Positions 28,889-37,680 of a stretch of DNA of 64,000 bases are shown here, piece by piece. A program made the translations under genes and the position numbers. The notes below the pieces were generated by a model that was not told the origin of the DNA, searched no databases, and was given only the letters and a program-made list of their open reading frames with translations. Positions within the stretch are counted from its first letter, which is position 1, and each line of letters starts with the position of its first letter. Origin of the DNA: Paenibacillus alvei (lineage in GTDB: Bacteria > Bacillota > Bacilli > Paenibacillales > NBRC-103111). Location of the stretch: NCBI GenBank assembly GCA_945881905.1, contig CAMCVV010000006.1, positions 1-64,000 of the forward strand, written 5' to 3'.

Positions 28889-29419
28889 ATGATGAAAAAT
28901 CCGTTTACTATGTTTTTGGAAGCCCAATCTGCTCTTCAGCAACAAGAATTTCAAGCTCAAATGAATCAAGAAGGATTTTCGAGCTTTTACAAATTTCTTG
29001 ATAGTTTCTCTGCCTTACTCCGTTCATTCAGTGATCCAGAAAGTGCTGATGTTCACGTGCTCTTACAGCAAGCAAGGCGACTCTTTCCCTTGCCAGGTCA
29101 ATTCAGTCCATCATGGGAACGTATTTGGATCGAATACGATGAAATTTATTTGGGCAAATGTCGAGTTTTGAGTAAGATTCGAAGTGAAGACCGCGATGGT
29201 GAATGGCAAATCATCATGGATAACCCATACACTTCTCAAGAAGTTGTGTGCTATCCCGGTTTGGGATTTATTGAAGCATCCTACTTGTATGCATATTTCT
29301 CTCCTCAGATGGAGAAGAACGAATACATTCGATTGCAAAAAGTACATACGCTCATTATGGATCAACACTCAAGCTTGTCCACTGAAACGGAGTTGTCTCC
29401 AAGAATAGATTGGGATTGA
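28889..29419 (+). CDS. Hypothetical protein, 176 residues
   Basis: A soluble acidic protein of 176 residues with no motif I recognise. It begins NPFTMFLEAQSALQQQEFQ and contains an aromatic-rich central part (WERIWIEYDEIYLGK). AGGTGAT lies upstream of two adjacent ATG codons. Its 3' end overlaps the convergent M23 peptidase gene by 65 bases (29355-29419). Codon usage is like the neighbours, so it is probably real. Confidence 0.6.
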   Translation: MMKNPFTMFLEAQSALQQQEFQAQMNQEGFSSFYKFLDSFSALLRSFSDPESADVHVLLQQARRLFPLPGQFSPSWERIWIEYDEIYLGKCRVLSKIRSEDRDGEWQIIMDNPYTSQEVVCYPGLGFIEASYLYAYFSPQMEKNEYIRLQKVHTLIMDQHSSLSTETELSPRIDWD

Positions 29420-30542
29420 CAGGAGTATTATGTGCCCAGAAGGTAAAGTGCAAATGAGGTCCAGTAGAAAAGCCTGTCGTGCCTACATAGCCAATGATGT
29501 CACCTCGCTTAACTGTGTCACCTGTTTTGACAATCACTTTGGACATATGTGCATACTGTGAAAATAAGTGCATGCCGTGATCGATATATATCGACTCACC
29601 TGTTAAGTATAGCGTGTCCGCTAAAGCAACTATTCCATCGTTGGTTGCTTTGATAGGTGTGCCTTCGGGCGCAGCGATATCGAGAGCCCGGTGGCTACTA
29701 GAGAATTTATTGTTAACATACCGCATATAGCCGAATGGTGTCGTGAGTCTTCCTTCCAAAGGAATCGTAAATACAGAAGAAAATAAAAACGTAGAAGCCG
29801 AACTAGAGCGCGCTTTGTTAATTTTGGCTTGATCTGATTCGATTCGAACTGTATTTTGTTGCATAGTCTCCATTTGCTCAGTGACTTGAATGAATTGAGT
29901 TTTGAATTCTTTGGGAACAATCGTCAGCATGAGTTCTCCGATGGTATATACGCCGGGTTCTATTGAAATGGGTATCGGCACATACGTATAATAGCCTTGT
30001 CCGAATTTTTGCAACGTGTATTTTCGAGCTTGCCACTCTATGGTTATCGGTTGTTGATGTCGAACAAGTAATACATCGCCTGGAGCAACCGTATTGGGAA
30101 TAAGCGTCATTCTCGCTTGAATAACTTCGATTGCAGTCGCATGATCCAGATAGTAGTTTTCTTCCTCGTTGAGACTTTTTTTCTCAACTTCAACAAAAGT
30201 CATATCTTGGCTTTGTTGAAGCTTAAGATCTTTACTCTCAGGTGACTTCTGTGGCATCTTCGAAGCAGGATTAGTGTATTGAGGTTCATTATTCGACGCA
30301 GCTGTGCTTTCTTCTACACCTTTATTGCTTCCGTCAATAACTGCAGTCTCTATCGGGTGGTATACTGATATATGGGAATTCATTTCCGTGTTTGGTGCTA
30401 AGACTGGTGCTAGATTGAACATCAGACTCGTGCCCATCACCAAAACTGCCAAAACTGTAAGAATCATGAACTTCCATATCTGCTTACTCTTATGAGTCCG
30501 TCTATCCGTTAATTGGTGGTTTACCTCATCCGAATTTGACAT
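29355..30542 (-). CDS. Membrane-anchored M23 peptidase (LytM-like)
   Basis: A 395-residue protein with one N-terminal membrane segment (about residues 25-45), a low-complexity spacer, a beta-rich domain (VAPGDVLLVRHQQPITIEW) and a C-terminal M23 metallopeptidase. Zinc ligands are in SSSHRALDIAAP (His and Asp) and GPHLHFTFW (HxH). It would cleave peptidoglycan cross-bridges on the outer face of the membrane. The VAPGD region recalls ligand domains seen in Gram-positive M23 proteins. ATG 30542 has GGGAGG 8 bases upstream. The gene overlaps its convergent neighbour at the 3' end. Confidence 0.9.
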   Translation of the reverse strand: MSNSDEVNHQLTDRRTHKSKQIWKFMILTVLAVLVMGTSLMFNLAPVLAPNTEMNSHISVYHPIETAVIDGSNKGVEESTAASNNEPQYTNPASKMPQKSPESKDLKLQQSQDMTFVEVEKKSLNEEENYYLDHATAIEVIQARMTLIPNTVAPGDVLLVRHQQPITIEWQARKYTLQKFGQGYYTYVPIPISIEPGVYTIGELMLTIVPKEFKTQFIQVTEQMETMQQNTVRIESDQAKINKARSSSASTFLFSSVFTIPLEGRLTTPFGYMRYVNNKFSSSHRALDIAAPEGTPIKATNDGIVALADTLYLTGESIYIDHGMHLFSQYAHMSKVIVKTGDTVKRGDIIGYVGTTGFSTGPHLHFTFWAHNTPVNPNLFLETTPFQWTSLSVDP

Positions 30543-30585
30543 CGTCACAACCTCCCGCTCCATCTATTTCATGTACATCAATTTA

Positions 30586-32010
30586 TCACCCATATAGCCA
30601 TTTGAGAACCCGTCTCAATATAGAGTAGGTTTGCTTTCCATACGGAAACCAGTGGGGTTGCCGAGGAAAGAATCCTCGGTCTATCATGATTGATTTCGTC
30701 GAACAGAATGTATACAGTCCCTCTGCCCCATGGTAGCGACCAAATCCGCTTCCCTTCACTCCTCCAAATGGTAAATGCATATTCCCTATATTCAGAATCA
30801 CATCGTTAATGTAGATATTCCCTACATCTAGTTGTTCAGCGATTCGTTTTGCTTTTGACATGTTTTTTGTGAAAATATAAGCATTTAATCCAAGTGGACT
30901 TTCATTGATACGATTCACAACATCCACTTCATCTTCGAAAGACATGACACTTAACACAGGGCCGAATATTTCATGCTTGATCACAACCATGTCTTCCGAC
31001 ACTTGTGAGATGATTGTAGGTGGGAAAAAAGGAGGCATTGCATCTGGTTGTAGACCGCCAGTGTGCACTATGGCTCCGTGGCTTACAGCATCTTCAAGCA
31101 TCGCTTTCACTTTGTACCATCCCGCTTCTGTCGTCATACCACCGAGATCGTCTTCATTCGATAGTCCTTGTTGAAGTGATTGCGTTAATTCGGTAATCCT
31201 TAACAAGAATAGTTCATACAATCTTTGATGAACGTATACGCGTTCTACGCTAATACATACTTGACCACTATGCATGAATGCTCCCCATACAGCGGCTCGA
31301 GCTGCACGTTCAAGATGTGCATCATGGCACACTATCATAGCATCATTTCCACCTAATTCCAAATCACATGGAATCATATGACGCGCAGCGCGTTCATACA
31401 CTTTTTTTCCGGCTACGCCTCCACCTGTAAAAAACACTTTATCTGGACCGGCATCAATGACCGCTTCGCCTAATCTTCCATCTCCATGAACGAATTGTAT
31501 CAAATCCGGTGGCAATCCACTTTCATTCATCCACTTTTCTAATTCATGGTTAATTTTGGGTGTATATTCAGATGCTTTCAATACAACAGCATTTCCTGCG
31601 ATTAGCGCACTGATTGCTGGCACCATGCTCAATTGCATCGGGAAGTTCCAAGGTGAAATGATTGCAATGACCCCTAGTGGTTCATATCGCACATAAGATC
31701 GCTGCCCCATGAATTGCAAGGGTGTCGGCATCCGTCTAGGACGAAGCATTTGTCTTGCTTGTTTTTCATAGAATCGGCATGCGTTAGCTGTGAATAGTAA
31801 TTCAGTGGTTAAAACGTCTACAGGTGTTTTTTTCGTTTCCTCAACGAATAGCTTGACCCATTGTGCTTGGTTTTCGATTAGATTCTTCCTTAATTGTTTG
31901 ATGACTTGGAGACGATGTTCTATTCTAGTTTCGCGCCAAACTTTCTGTGCTTGGCGTCCTCTTAACATCATTTCTTGCATCTCCCTCAGTTGCATCACAT
32001 GCTGCTCCAT
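30586..32010 (-). CDS. Aldehyde dehydrogenase (class 3-like; candidate carotenoid aldehyde oxidase)
   Basis: A 474-residue NAD(P)-dependent enzyme, the short form lacking the N-terminal extension and similar to ALDH3/YwdH. Visible motifs are ISPWNFPMQLSM, FFTGGGVAGKKVYE, the glutamate in CDLELGGNDAMIV and the catalytic cysteine in HSGQVCISVERVYV. Length is usual for the class. AAGGGTG lies 7 bases before ATG 32010. It is divergent from an ICMT-like methyltransferase and a CrtN/CrtP-type oxidase; in C30 carotenoid pathways an ALDH (AldH) oxidises the terminal aldehyde to a carboxylate, so that role is plausible. Confidence 0.9.
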   Translation of the reverse strand: MEQHVMQLREMQEMMLRGRQAQKVWRETRIEHRLQVIKQLRKNLIENQAQWVKLFVEETKKTPVDVLTTELLFTANACRFYEKQARQMLRPRRMPTPLQFMGQRSYVRYEPLGVIAIISPWNFPMQLSMVPAISALIAGNAVVLKASEYTPKINHELEKWMNESGLPPDLIQFVHGDGRLGEAVIDAGPDKVFFTGGGVAGKKVYERAARHMIPCDLELGGNDAMIVCHDAHLERAARAAVWGAFMHSGQVCISVERVYVHQRLYELFLLRITELTQSLQQGLSNEDDLGGMTTEAGWYKVKAMLEDAVSHGAIVHTGGLQPDAMPPFFPPTIISQVSEDMVVIKHEIFGPVLSVMSFEDEVDVVNRINESPLGLNAYIFTKNMSKAKRIAEQLDVGNIYINDVILNIGNMHLPFGGVKGSGFGRYHGAEGLYTFCSTKSIMIDRGFFPRQPHWFPYGKQTYSILRRVLKWLYG

Positions 32011-32158
32011 AACTGATCACCCTTTATATTTTATAGTGGGAATATTTCATTATACATGGTAACATAATCATATATTTATCATACACCAGATCTAAAAGAG
32101 TGTCTTTACGTTTCATCGAATGTCGTGTTTGTTGTATTTTTGCGTGGAAGGAGGGCAT

Positions 32159-32716
32159 ATGCACATTTTTGTTTTTTTTGTGATTACCGGCCTGTGGATG
32201 TTAGAATTTATATATCGTCAACAGAAGAATCAACAGAGTCCAGTCGCTACGAAACCTCTTGAAACCTACACCTTATCATCTATATTCGTTTCTGTCGTAT
32301 GTACAATTATCGTTACGTTAACTGCAAGAGAATTGCATATTGCGCAGTTACCTGAATTCACTATATGGATTGGCCTGTTGGTGTATGCAATTGGTGTATC
32401 GCTCAGATGGTGGGGAATTCTGCTGCTAGGTACATATTTCTCAAGGCACATCGTGGTGAATTCGACCATGCAATTGGTTTCAACAGGACCCTATCGTGTT
32501 CTCCGACACCCTTTATACAGTGGTCTATTGTTATGTGCACTTGGAATTCCTATCGCTTTGGGCACATGGTTAGGATTACTCCCTGGTCTTGTGTTGGTCG
32601 TTCCTATCTTATTATATAGAATCAAGATAGAAGAACGTCATATGTTGCAAGTTTTGGGGATAACCTATGAGCAATGGAGTAAACAACGATGGAGACTTTT
32701 CCCTTACGTGTACTAG
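32159..32716 (+). CDS. Isoprenylcysteine carboxyl methyltransferase (ICMT) family membrane protein
   Basis: A 185-residue membrane protein with four to five hydrophobic segments. The C-terminal ICMT core shows GPYRVLRHPLYSGLLL, the conserved RHPxY motif that binds SAM, and KIEERHMLQVLG with the catalytic glutamate. The family methylates carboxylates of isoprenoid-bearing substrates. ATG 32159 follows AAGGAGG by only four to five bases; an upstream ATG at 32120 has no binding site. The next gene, a carotenoid oxidase, starts 25 bases downstream with its own site, so they form an operon. Methylation of a carotenoid carboxylate is a testable inference. Confidence 0.88.
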   Translation: MHIFVFFVITGLWMLEFIYRQQKNQQSPVATKPLETYTLSSIFVSVVCTIIVTLTARELHIAQLPEFTIWIGLLVYAIGVSLRWWGILLLGTYFSRHIVVNSTMQLVSTGPYRVLRHPLYSGLLLCALGIPIALGTWLGLLPGLVLVVPILLYRIKIEERHMLQVLGITYEQWSKQRWRLFPYVY

Positions 32717-32741
32717 TCTTGAAAATAAAAGGAGGCCTATG

Positions 32742-34244
32742 ATGCCAAAAAATGTTGCAATTGTTGGTGGGGGTTTAGCAGGATTATCTGCAGCGATTCG
32801 TTTAAGTGTAGATGGTCACAAGGTTACTGTTTTTGAGAAAAATGAAAGAGCAGGTGGGAAGCTCAATCAACGAGTTGGTCAAGGATTCACATTTGATACT
32901 GGCCCTTCTATTCTAACTATGCCTTGGGTACTCGAACAATTATTTGCGTCTGCAGACAAGAAACTTGAGGATTACATATCAATTATTCGTGTAGAGCCCC
33001 AATGGCGTACGTTTTTTGAAGATGGTGTTCAGATCGATGTGAGTGCTGACTTGCCGACGATGATCAATCAGATGAGTAAAGTTTCACACCATGATGCAAC
33101 TGAGTTGTTCAATTACCTCAACTATTCCGCAAAACAATACGAATTATGTATGAAAAGTTTCTACTCCCATAGTCTTGCAGGGCTGACGGATCTAAGAAGT
33201 CATCATTCTCTAGGCGAACTGTTTTCCATGGATCCCTTGAAAACGATGAATCAAGCGACGAAGCGTTATTTCAAGGACCCACACATCCAACAATTGTTCG
33301 ATTTCTTGGTGATGTATGTAGGATCTTCTCCTTATCATTCTCCTGCAATATTATCTCAACTCGCTCATGTTCAACTCGGATTAGGGATTTATTATGTACA
33401 AGGAGGTATGTATAACATCGCTCGCGGTATGTTGAAACTTCTGGATGAACTCGGAGCTATAGTGAAGACGAATTCCCAAGTGGCTCGAATAGAAACTGCA
33501 CATGGTTCGGCAACTGGTGTAGTGCTAACATCGGGCGAGCGATTCGCTGCAGATGTTGTGGTCTCTAACTTAGAAGCAATTCCAGCCTATCAATCTGTGC
33601 TTGACCATCACCCTCAAGCAAAAGCTGAAGTGACTAAATTAGAGAAATTCATCCCTACGGTCTCGGGTCTTGTTCTCTTATTAGGTGTTGATCGCGTGTA
33701 TGATAATTTAGCTCATCACAATTTCTTCTTTTCCAAGAACCCTGAATTAGAGTTTAGTCAGATTTTCGATCAAGGTATACCTGCAGATGACCCTACCGTA
33801 TATGTCGGTATTTCTTCAAGATCTGATGACTCACAATCACCTCCTGGTTGCGATAATTTCTTCGTCTTGACACATGTTCCACCACTTAAAGCAGGGGAGT
33901 CTTGGGAACAGCATCGCACGCGTTATCGTGAAATTGTTCTCGATAAGCTCGAACGGATGGGTGCACACGAGCTACGTAAGCATATTGTATTTGAGTATCA
34001 ATTCATACCCGATGATATTCAATCTTTATATGGCTCTAATGGTGGATCGATATATGGTGTAGCTGCAGATAAGAAAACAAACGGTGGATTCAAAATACCT
34101 AGCCGAAGTAATGTCTTGTCTAATCTATACTTTGTCGGCGGTTCGACACATCCTGGAGGCGGTGTCCCGATGGTCACACTATCTGGTCAATTGACAGCAG
34201 ACTTGATTAAGAAAGACTTAGCCCAATTAGGCGTATCACGCTAA
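32742..34244 (+). CDS. CrtI/CrtN/CrtP-type carotenoid desaturase or oxidase
   Basis: A 500-residue FAD-dependent phytoene desaturase-family protein. The dinucleotide fold IVGGGLAGLSAAIRLS is followed by FEKNERAGGKL and FDTGPSILTMP, and the C-terminal FAD motif is YFVGGSTHPGGGVPMV. NFFFSKNPELEF and similar sequence suit Firmicute CrtN (diapophytoene desaturase) and CrtP/CrtNb (terminal methyl oxidase); the paralogues cannot be separated by eye. ATG 32742 is 6 bases from GGAGG and preferred over the adjacent ATG 32739. No crtM or second crtN lies here. A strong terminator follows. Confidence 0.9.
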   Translation: MPKNVAIVGGGLAGLSAAIRLSVDGHKVTVFEKNERAGGKLNQRVGQGFTFDTGPSILTMPWVLEQLFASADKKLEDYISIIRVEPQWRTFFEDGVQIDVSADLPTMINQMSKVSHHDATELFNYLNYSAKQYELCMKSFYSHSLAGLTDLRSHHSLGELFSMDPLKTMNQATKRYFKDPHIQQLFDFLVMYVGSSPYHSPAILSQLAHVQLGLGIYYVQGGMYNIARGMLKLLDELGAIVKTNSQVARIETAHGSATGVVLTSGERFAADVVVSNLEAIPAYQSVLDHHPQAKAEVTKLEKFIPTVSGLVLLLGVDRVYDNLAHHNFFFSKNPELEFSQIFDQGIPADDPTVYVGISSRSDDSQSPPGCDNFFVLTHVPPLKAGESWEQHRTRYREIVLDKLERMGAHELRKHIVFEYQFIPDDIQSLYGSNGGSIYGVAADKKTNGGFKIPSRSNVLSNLYFVGGSTHPGGGVPMVTLSGQLTADLIKKDLAQLGVSR

Positions 34245-34250
34245 TCAGCA

Positions 34251-34289
34251 AACCCCCTCTATCGAGAACGATAGTGGGGGTTCTTTTTT
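34251..34289 (+). terminator. Terminator after crt gene
   Basis: AACCCCCTCTATCG (34251-34264) pairs with CGATAGTGGGGGTT (34269-34282) across an AGAA loop with one mismatch, then CTTTTTT. Confidence 0.92.
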
Positions 34290-34350
34290 GTCATTTATCG
34301 CACATAACTAACTACATGTTCACGACGCGCACGCCTATTCTCGCAATCGC

Positions 34351-35742
34351 TTATTTGTAAAATTCTTCGAGATGAATAAGAATTTGTTGATAATCATGAT
34401 CCACAACCTTCATGTGTTGCTGCTTACCAAATAAAGATTGGATCTCCATCGGAAAGTTCTGTGTGATGTTCAATCGTTCGATCGACTCATTGAATTTCGC
34501 TGGATGTGCTGTTCCAATGGATATACAGATTTCATCAGAATGACTTAATGCTTGACCCGCGGCTACTCCACAAGCTGTATGTGGGTCAAGTAAATATCCA
34601 TGTGTACGGTACACATAATCTATAGTTGAGAGACATTTCTCACCAAAAACCGCATAGCCTTGCAATTCCGATTTTACGACTTGTCGTTGATCTTCGCTAA
34701 TCGTAATGTAACCCTTCTCTTTGAAATCCTTCATGAAAGATACAACATCTTGAGGTTTCTCATTACATAGATAATACAAATATCTTTCGAAATTACTAGC
34801 GATTTGAATATCCATCGAAGGACTGTAGGTGCTTCGGAATTCCCCTGTCTCATAAATTCCTTCACGAATAAATTTCTCTAAGATATTATTTTCATTGGTT
34901 GCCAATATCAGCTTATGAATCGGTAATCCCATCTTTTTGGCTAGCATTCCTGCGAACACATTTCCGAAGTTCCCCGTGGGAACACTGAAATTAATTTTTT
35001 TATTTTGACCTTGCTCTATTACGCGGAAATACGCATAAAAATAATATACGCTTTGCGCAAGAATACGAATAAAATTGATCGAATTGATTGCTCTGAGATG
35101 ATACTTTTCTTTCAGTTCCAAGTCGCCAAACATTTCTTTGATTACACGCTGGCAATCATCAAAATTTCCTTTGACTGCTAGATTAAGTACATTCTGATCA
35201 TTAACCGTTGTCATTTGTAATTCTTGCACTTTACTTACTTTTTCATGTGGATGAAGTATACAGATTCGAATTCCTTCTTTTCCACTTATTCCAGCAATAG
35301 CCGCTGCACCTGTGTCTCCTGAGGTAGCACCGAGAATGTGAATCACTTTATTTCGCTTCTTCGCAACGTATGAATAGAGTTCCCCCATGAATTGCAGTGC
35401 CAAATCCTTAAATGCAAAAGTAGGCCCGTGGAACAACTCTAACATATATACGTTCGGATTAAGCTCATAAACGGGAGTAATCTCTGAATGTCGGAAACTC
35501 GAGTAGCTCTGATGAATAATGTTCTTAAGATCTTGATCTGGAATTTCATTGTTGTTATACAGCGATACGATTTTGAACATTAATTCTGGATACGTCAATG
35601 ACTGCCACTCTTTCAGATCCTCTGAAGAAATGTGTGGAATTACACTTGGAATGAGCAGTCCACCATCCTCTGCAAGACCCATTAGTAATGCGTCGATCAA
35701 GCTACATTTCTCTATTTGTCCTCGTGTACTGATAAAGTTCAT
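34351..35742 (-). CDS. thrC: Threonine synthase
   Basis: A PLP-dependent fold-type II enzyme of 463 residues converting O-phosphohomoserine to threonine. The PLP lysine is near residue 112 in GPTFAFKDLALQF; ATSGDTGAAAIAG and NFGNVFAGMLAKK are the phosphate-binding loops. The N-terminal extension FISTRGQ and the length match the longer E. coli/yeast-like class rather than the 350-residue Bacillus ThrC. Start at 35742 with AGGGG upstream at a somewhat long distance. It stands apart from hom and thrB, with no T-box or other leader recognised upstream. Confidence 0.93.
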   Translation of the reverse strand: MNFISTRGQIEKCSLIDALLMGLAEDGGLLIPSVIPHISSEDLKEWQSLTYPELMFKIVSLYNNNEIPDQDLKNIIHQSYSSFRHSEITPVYELNPNVYMLELFHGPTFAFKDLALQFMGELYSYVAKKRNKVIHILGATSGDTGAAAIAGISGKEGIRICILHPHEKVSKVQELQMTTVNDQNVLNLAVKGNFDDCQRVIKEMFGDLELKEKYHLRAINSINFIRILAQSVYYFYAYFRVIEQGQNKKINFSVPTGNFGNVFAGMLAKKMGLPIHKLILATNENNILEKFIREGIYETGEFRSTYSPSMDIQIASNFERYLYYLCNEKPQDVVSFMKDFKEKGYITISEDQRQVVKSELQGYAVFGEKCLSTIDYVYRTHGYLLDPHTACGVAAGQALSHSDEICISIGTAHPAKFNESIERLNITQNFPMEIQSLFGKQQHMKVVDHDYQQILIHLEEFYK

Positions 35743-35932
35743 TTTATTATTGGACCCCTAACTGAATAGTAATACGTATATTATACCAGATACGTAAACA
35801 AATAATTAAAATACATTTACATCCTACTATGTTATTTTTTATGATTCTTGCAAATTTAATCCTATTATATGTATAATATTACAGAAGTCTGATAAGTATA
35901 ATTAAATACTACTCCAAAGTGAGGTTTAACAT

Positions 35933-36460
35933 TTGAAAGCTTTCGCACGAAAACTTCGCTTTTTTTTGATTCGATTATTACGCCAGAAGCATGGCGCACA
36001 CAAGATTTCACTTGGTTTTGTTGTTGGTTTCTATCCTTGCTGGTTCCCAACTTTATTTGTAGGTCCGATTATATCTGTAGGTTTAACGAAGTTTGTCAAA
36101 GGTAATTTAACATCAGCCATCTTCGCTGCATCTCTAGGTTCTTTCTTGTGGCCATTTCTTTTTTACTTCAATTACATCATTGGCACTTCATTGAACAAGC
36201 TGTATGTGAATCTTCGAACTAGTACGTCAACAAGCACATCATTAAATATGGAGGCATTGGATCAATGGGATCCTGATTACATTCATATATCAGAACAAAT
36301 CGGGTTCTGGAGTCGCCTTGGATCTGATTTTTTATTGGGTTTTTTTGTGAACAGCACGTTTTTCACGATCATCGGTTATTTTGCCATTCGTTTTATGATT
36401 ATTCATTATCGCTTATCGATGTTGCGCATGATTAGAACAAATGCAAAGAACAACATGTAA
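35933..36460 (+). CDS. DUF2062 membrane protein
   Basis: A 175-residue protein with a basic N-terminus (FARKLRFFLIRLLRQKHGAHKISLG), then membrane segments around residues 27-48, 60-85 and 130-155. The KISLGFVVGFYPCWFPTLFVGPI stretch (partly quoted) is characteristic of DUF2062. Function unknown. The start is TTG 35933 with GTGAGG 8 bases upstream. It is monocistronic. Confidence 0.82.
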   Translation: MKAFARKLRFFLIRLLRQKHGAHKISLGFVVGFYPCWFPTLFVGPIISVGLTKFVKGNLTSAIFAASLGSFLWPFLFYFNYIIGTSLNKLYVNLRTSTSTSTSLNMEALDQWDPDYIHISEQIGFWSRLGSDFLLGFFVNSTFFTIIGYFAIRFMIIHYRLSMLRMIRTNAKNNM

Positions 36461-36496
36461 GATGGTTCGAATAGTTATCTATTTGCAAGATCAACC

Positions 36497-36817
36497 TCAT
36501 ACGTGATCTTCAATCAACAAATCATACGACCATTTGAGCATTCCACCTTGCATATTGGTTGCTTGATATCCAACCTGAGTTAAGTATTCGCACGCTCGAC
36601 CGCTACGACCACCACTTCTGCACACTAAAACAATCTCTTTGCTTTTATCAAATTCTCCGAGTCGATCAGGAATCTCTGAAAGTCTGATATGATGGGCTTC
36701 TCGAATATGCCCTGTTACCCACTCATCGTCTTCTCTAACGTCAATAATTTGTATGTCTTCATTATTTTTGATGCGTGTGTAAATTTCCTCCGTTGTCTGC
36801 TCTTTGTAATCTGTCAT
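36497..36817 (-). CDS. Rhodanese-domain sulfurtransferase
   Basis: A single-domain rhodanese of 106 residues that carries sulfane sulfur as a cysteine persulfide. It has IIDVREDDEW and the active-site loop VCRSGGRSG with Cys66. AAGGAGG precedes the ATG by 7 bases. The promoter (TTGACA-N17-TAAATT) is followed at the transcription start by a perfect palindrome of the CsoR/CstR type, implying repression relieved by persulfide or copper. The YtxJ gene lies upstream on the same strand, but the palindrome and promoter between them indicate separate transcription. Confidence 0.93.
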   Translation of the reverse strand: MTDYKEQTTEEIYTRIKNNEDIQIIDVREDDEWVTGHIREAHHIRLSEIPDRLGEFDKSKEIVLVCRSGGRSGRACEYLTQVGYQATNMQGGMLKWSYDLLIEDHV

Positions 36818-36859
36818 TTTTGTTCCTCCTTATACCTTGTATGTACTTTTTTAACTCTG

Positions 36860-36885
36860 TATACATACCCTATAGGGTATGTATA
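36860..36885. promoter_or_regulatory. Perfect 26-bp palindrome, CsoR/CstR-like operator
   Basis: The core ATACCCTATAGGGTAT is the canonical CsoR-family half-site arrangement, extended symmetrically by five bases on both sides. It covers the inferred transcription start of the rhodanese gene, so a bound repressor would block initiation. In Staphylococcus aureus, CstR uses such sites to control rhodanese-like genes (established). No csoR/cstR gene is in this window. Confidence 0.75.
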
Positions 36886-36886
36886 A

Positions 36887-36915
36887 AATTTATGAGATAC
36901 GTTGTAATTTGTCAA
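36887..36915 (-). promoter_or_regulatory. Rhodanese promoter
   Basis: Minus strand TTGACA (36915-36910), 17-base spacer, TAAATT (36892-36887). The start point falls inside the palindrome. Confidence 0.7.
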
Positions 36916-36958
36916 TATCTCCAAATGGATAATTTCATTATTCGCATAGCCTCTTGAT

Positions 36959-37309
36959 TCATATTCGCGAATTCACTTCATGTTCAATTCGTTCGTAGGT
37001 AATGTCCCAATGGGTCACTTGCCATACTACTTGTTGGTTGTGCATTATCATGATTTGTGGGGATTGATGGATAATACCCGTTGATTCAGTAATTTGGTTC
37101 GAGACCAGTCGTGATTCAATCACTTTGACCAGATACATATCTATAGTGCGTTTTGGTTTTCGTGTGAAGATGATAAATTCGCCTAGCGCTGCTGCACTTA
37201 TCGGACAAGCCGTACTGTGTTTCAATAGAAGTAATGGTCTGTGTATGGATTTCGTCCAAGCAGAATACCACTCTGCCACATGTATTATTTCGGTATAACG
37301 CAATTTCAC
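36959..37309 (-). CDS. ytxJ: Bacillithiol system redox-active protein YtxJ (monothiol bacilliredoxin)
   Basis: A 116-residue thioredoxin-fold protein. LLLLKHSTACPISAAALGEF contains the TCPIS-type motif of YtxJ/BrxC (here TACPIS, Cys35), a monothiol bacilliredoxin that removes bacillithiol from proteins. TGIIHQSPQIMIM holds the cis-proline region. The start is GTG 37309 with GGAG 7 bases upstream. It implies that the organism makes bacillithiol. Its neighbour is the rhodanese gene, giving a small thiol-homeostasis locus. Confidence 0.9.
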   Translation of the reverse strand: MKLRYTEIIHVAEWYSAWTKSIHRPLLLLKHSTACPISAAALGEFIIFTRKPKRTIDMYLVKVIESRLVSNQITESTGIIHQSPQIMIMHNQQVVWQVTHWDITYERIEHEVNSRI

Positions 37310-37353
37310 TTGACCGCTCCTGCAATTTTATTTTCTTTTATTTTAACATATAT

Positions 37354-37668
37354 TTACGGTAAGCTACATATCCTCATTTCGCGAATATGTGCTTTAGTTG
37401 ATTGTGTTCCTAAACTGTAAATCAGTTGGTATATCTGTATCAGATTTGCATCATAATCATCATTTACTTCATCATGGTGATAAGGAATTCCTGGTGTTAC
37501 ACCACGGAGCAATGATTGTTCATCGACATCATTCAGATCTTCAAAGAGTTCGACTAATTGCTCCATTTCTTCAGCGGACGCTATGATATCGAATTCATAT
37601 GCCGCATCACCTTGATGATCCATAATCGTCCTTGCTTGAACAGAAATATAGTATTTTGTTTTTTCCAT
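37354..37668 (-). CDS. Hypothetical protein, 104 residues
   Basis: A small acidic soluble protein (KYYISVQARTIMDHQGDAAYEFD at the start, shown in full only to the first motif; acidic patch EEMEQLVELFEDLNDVDEQS). No family recognised. ATG 37668 follows GGGGG by about 8 bases, preferred over GTG 37674. It is 12 bases downstream of a small membrane protein gene on the same strand, so the two are co-transcribed. Confidence 0.65.
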   Translation of the reverse strand: MEKTKYYISVQARTIMDHQGDAAYEFDIIASAEEMEQLVELFEDLNDVDEQSLLRGVTPGIPYHHDEVNDDYDANLIQIYQLIYSLGTQSTKAHIREMRICSLP

Positions 37669-37680
37669 GTGCACACCCCC

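Noticed and set aside
35743-35932. T-box or riboswitch leader for thrC
   Set aside because: No specifier stem, T-box sequence or conserved aptamer pieces could be found by eye.
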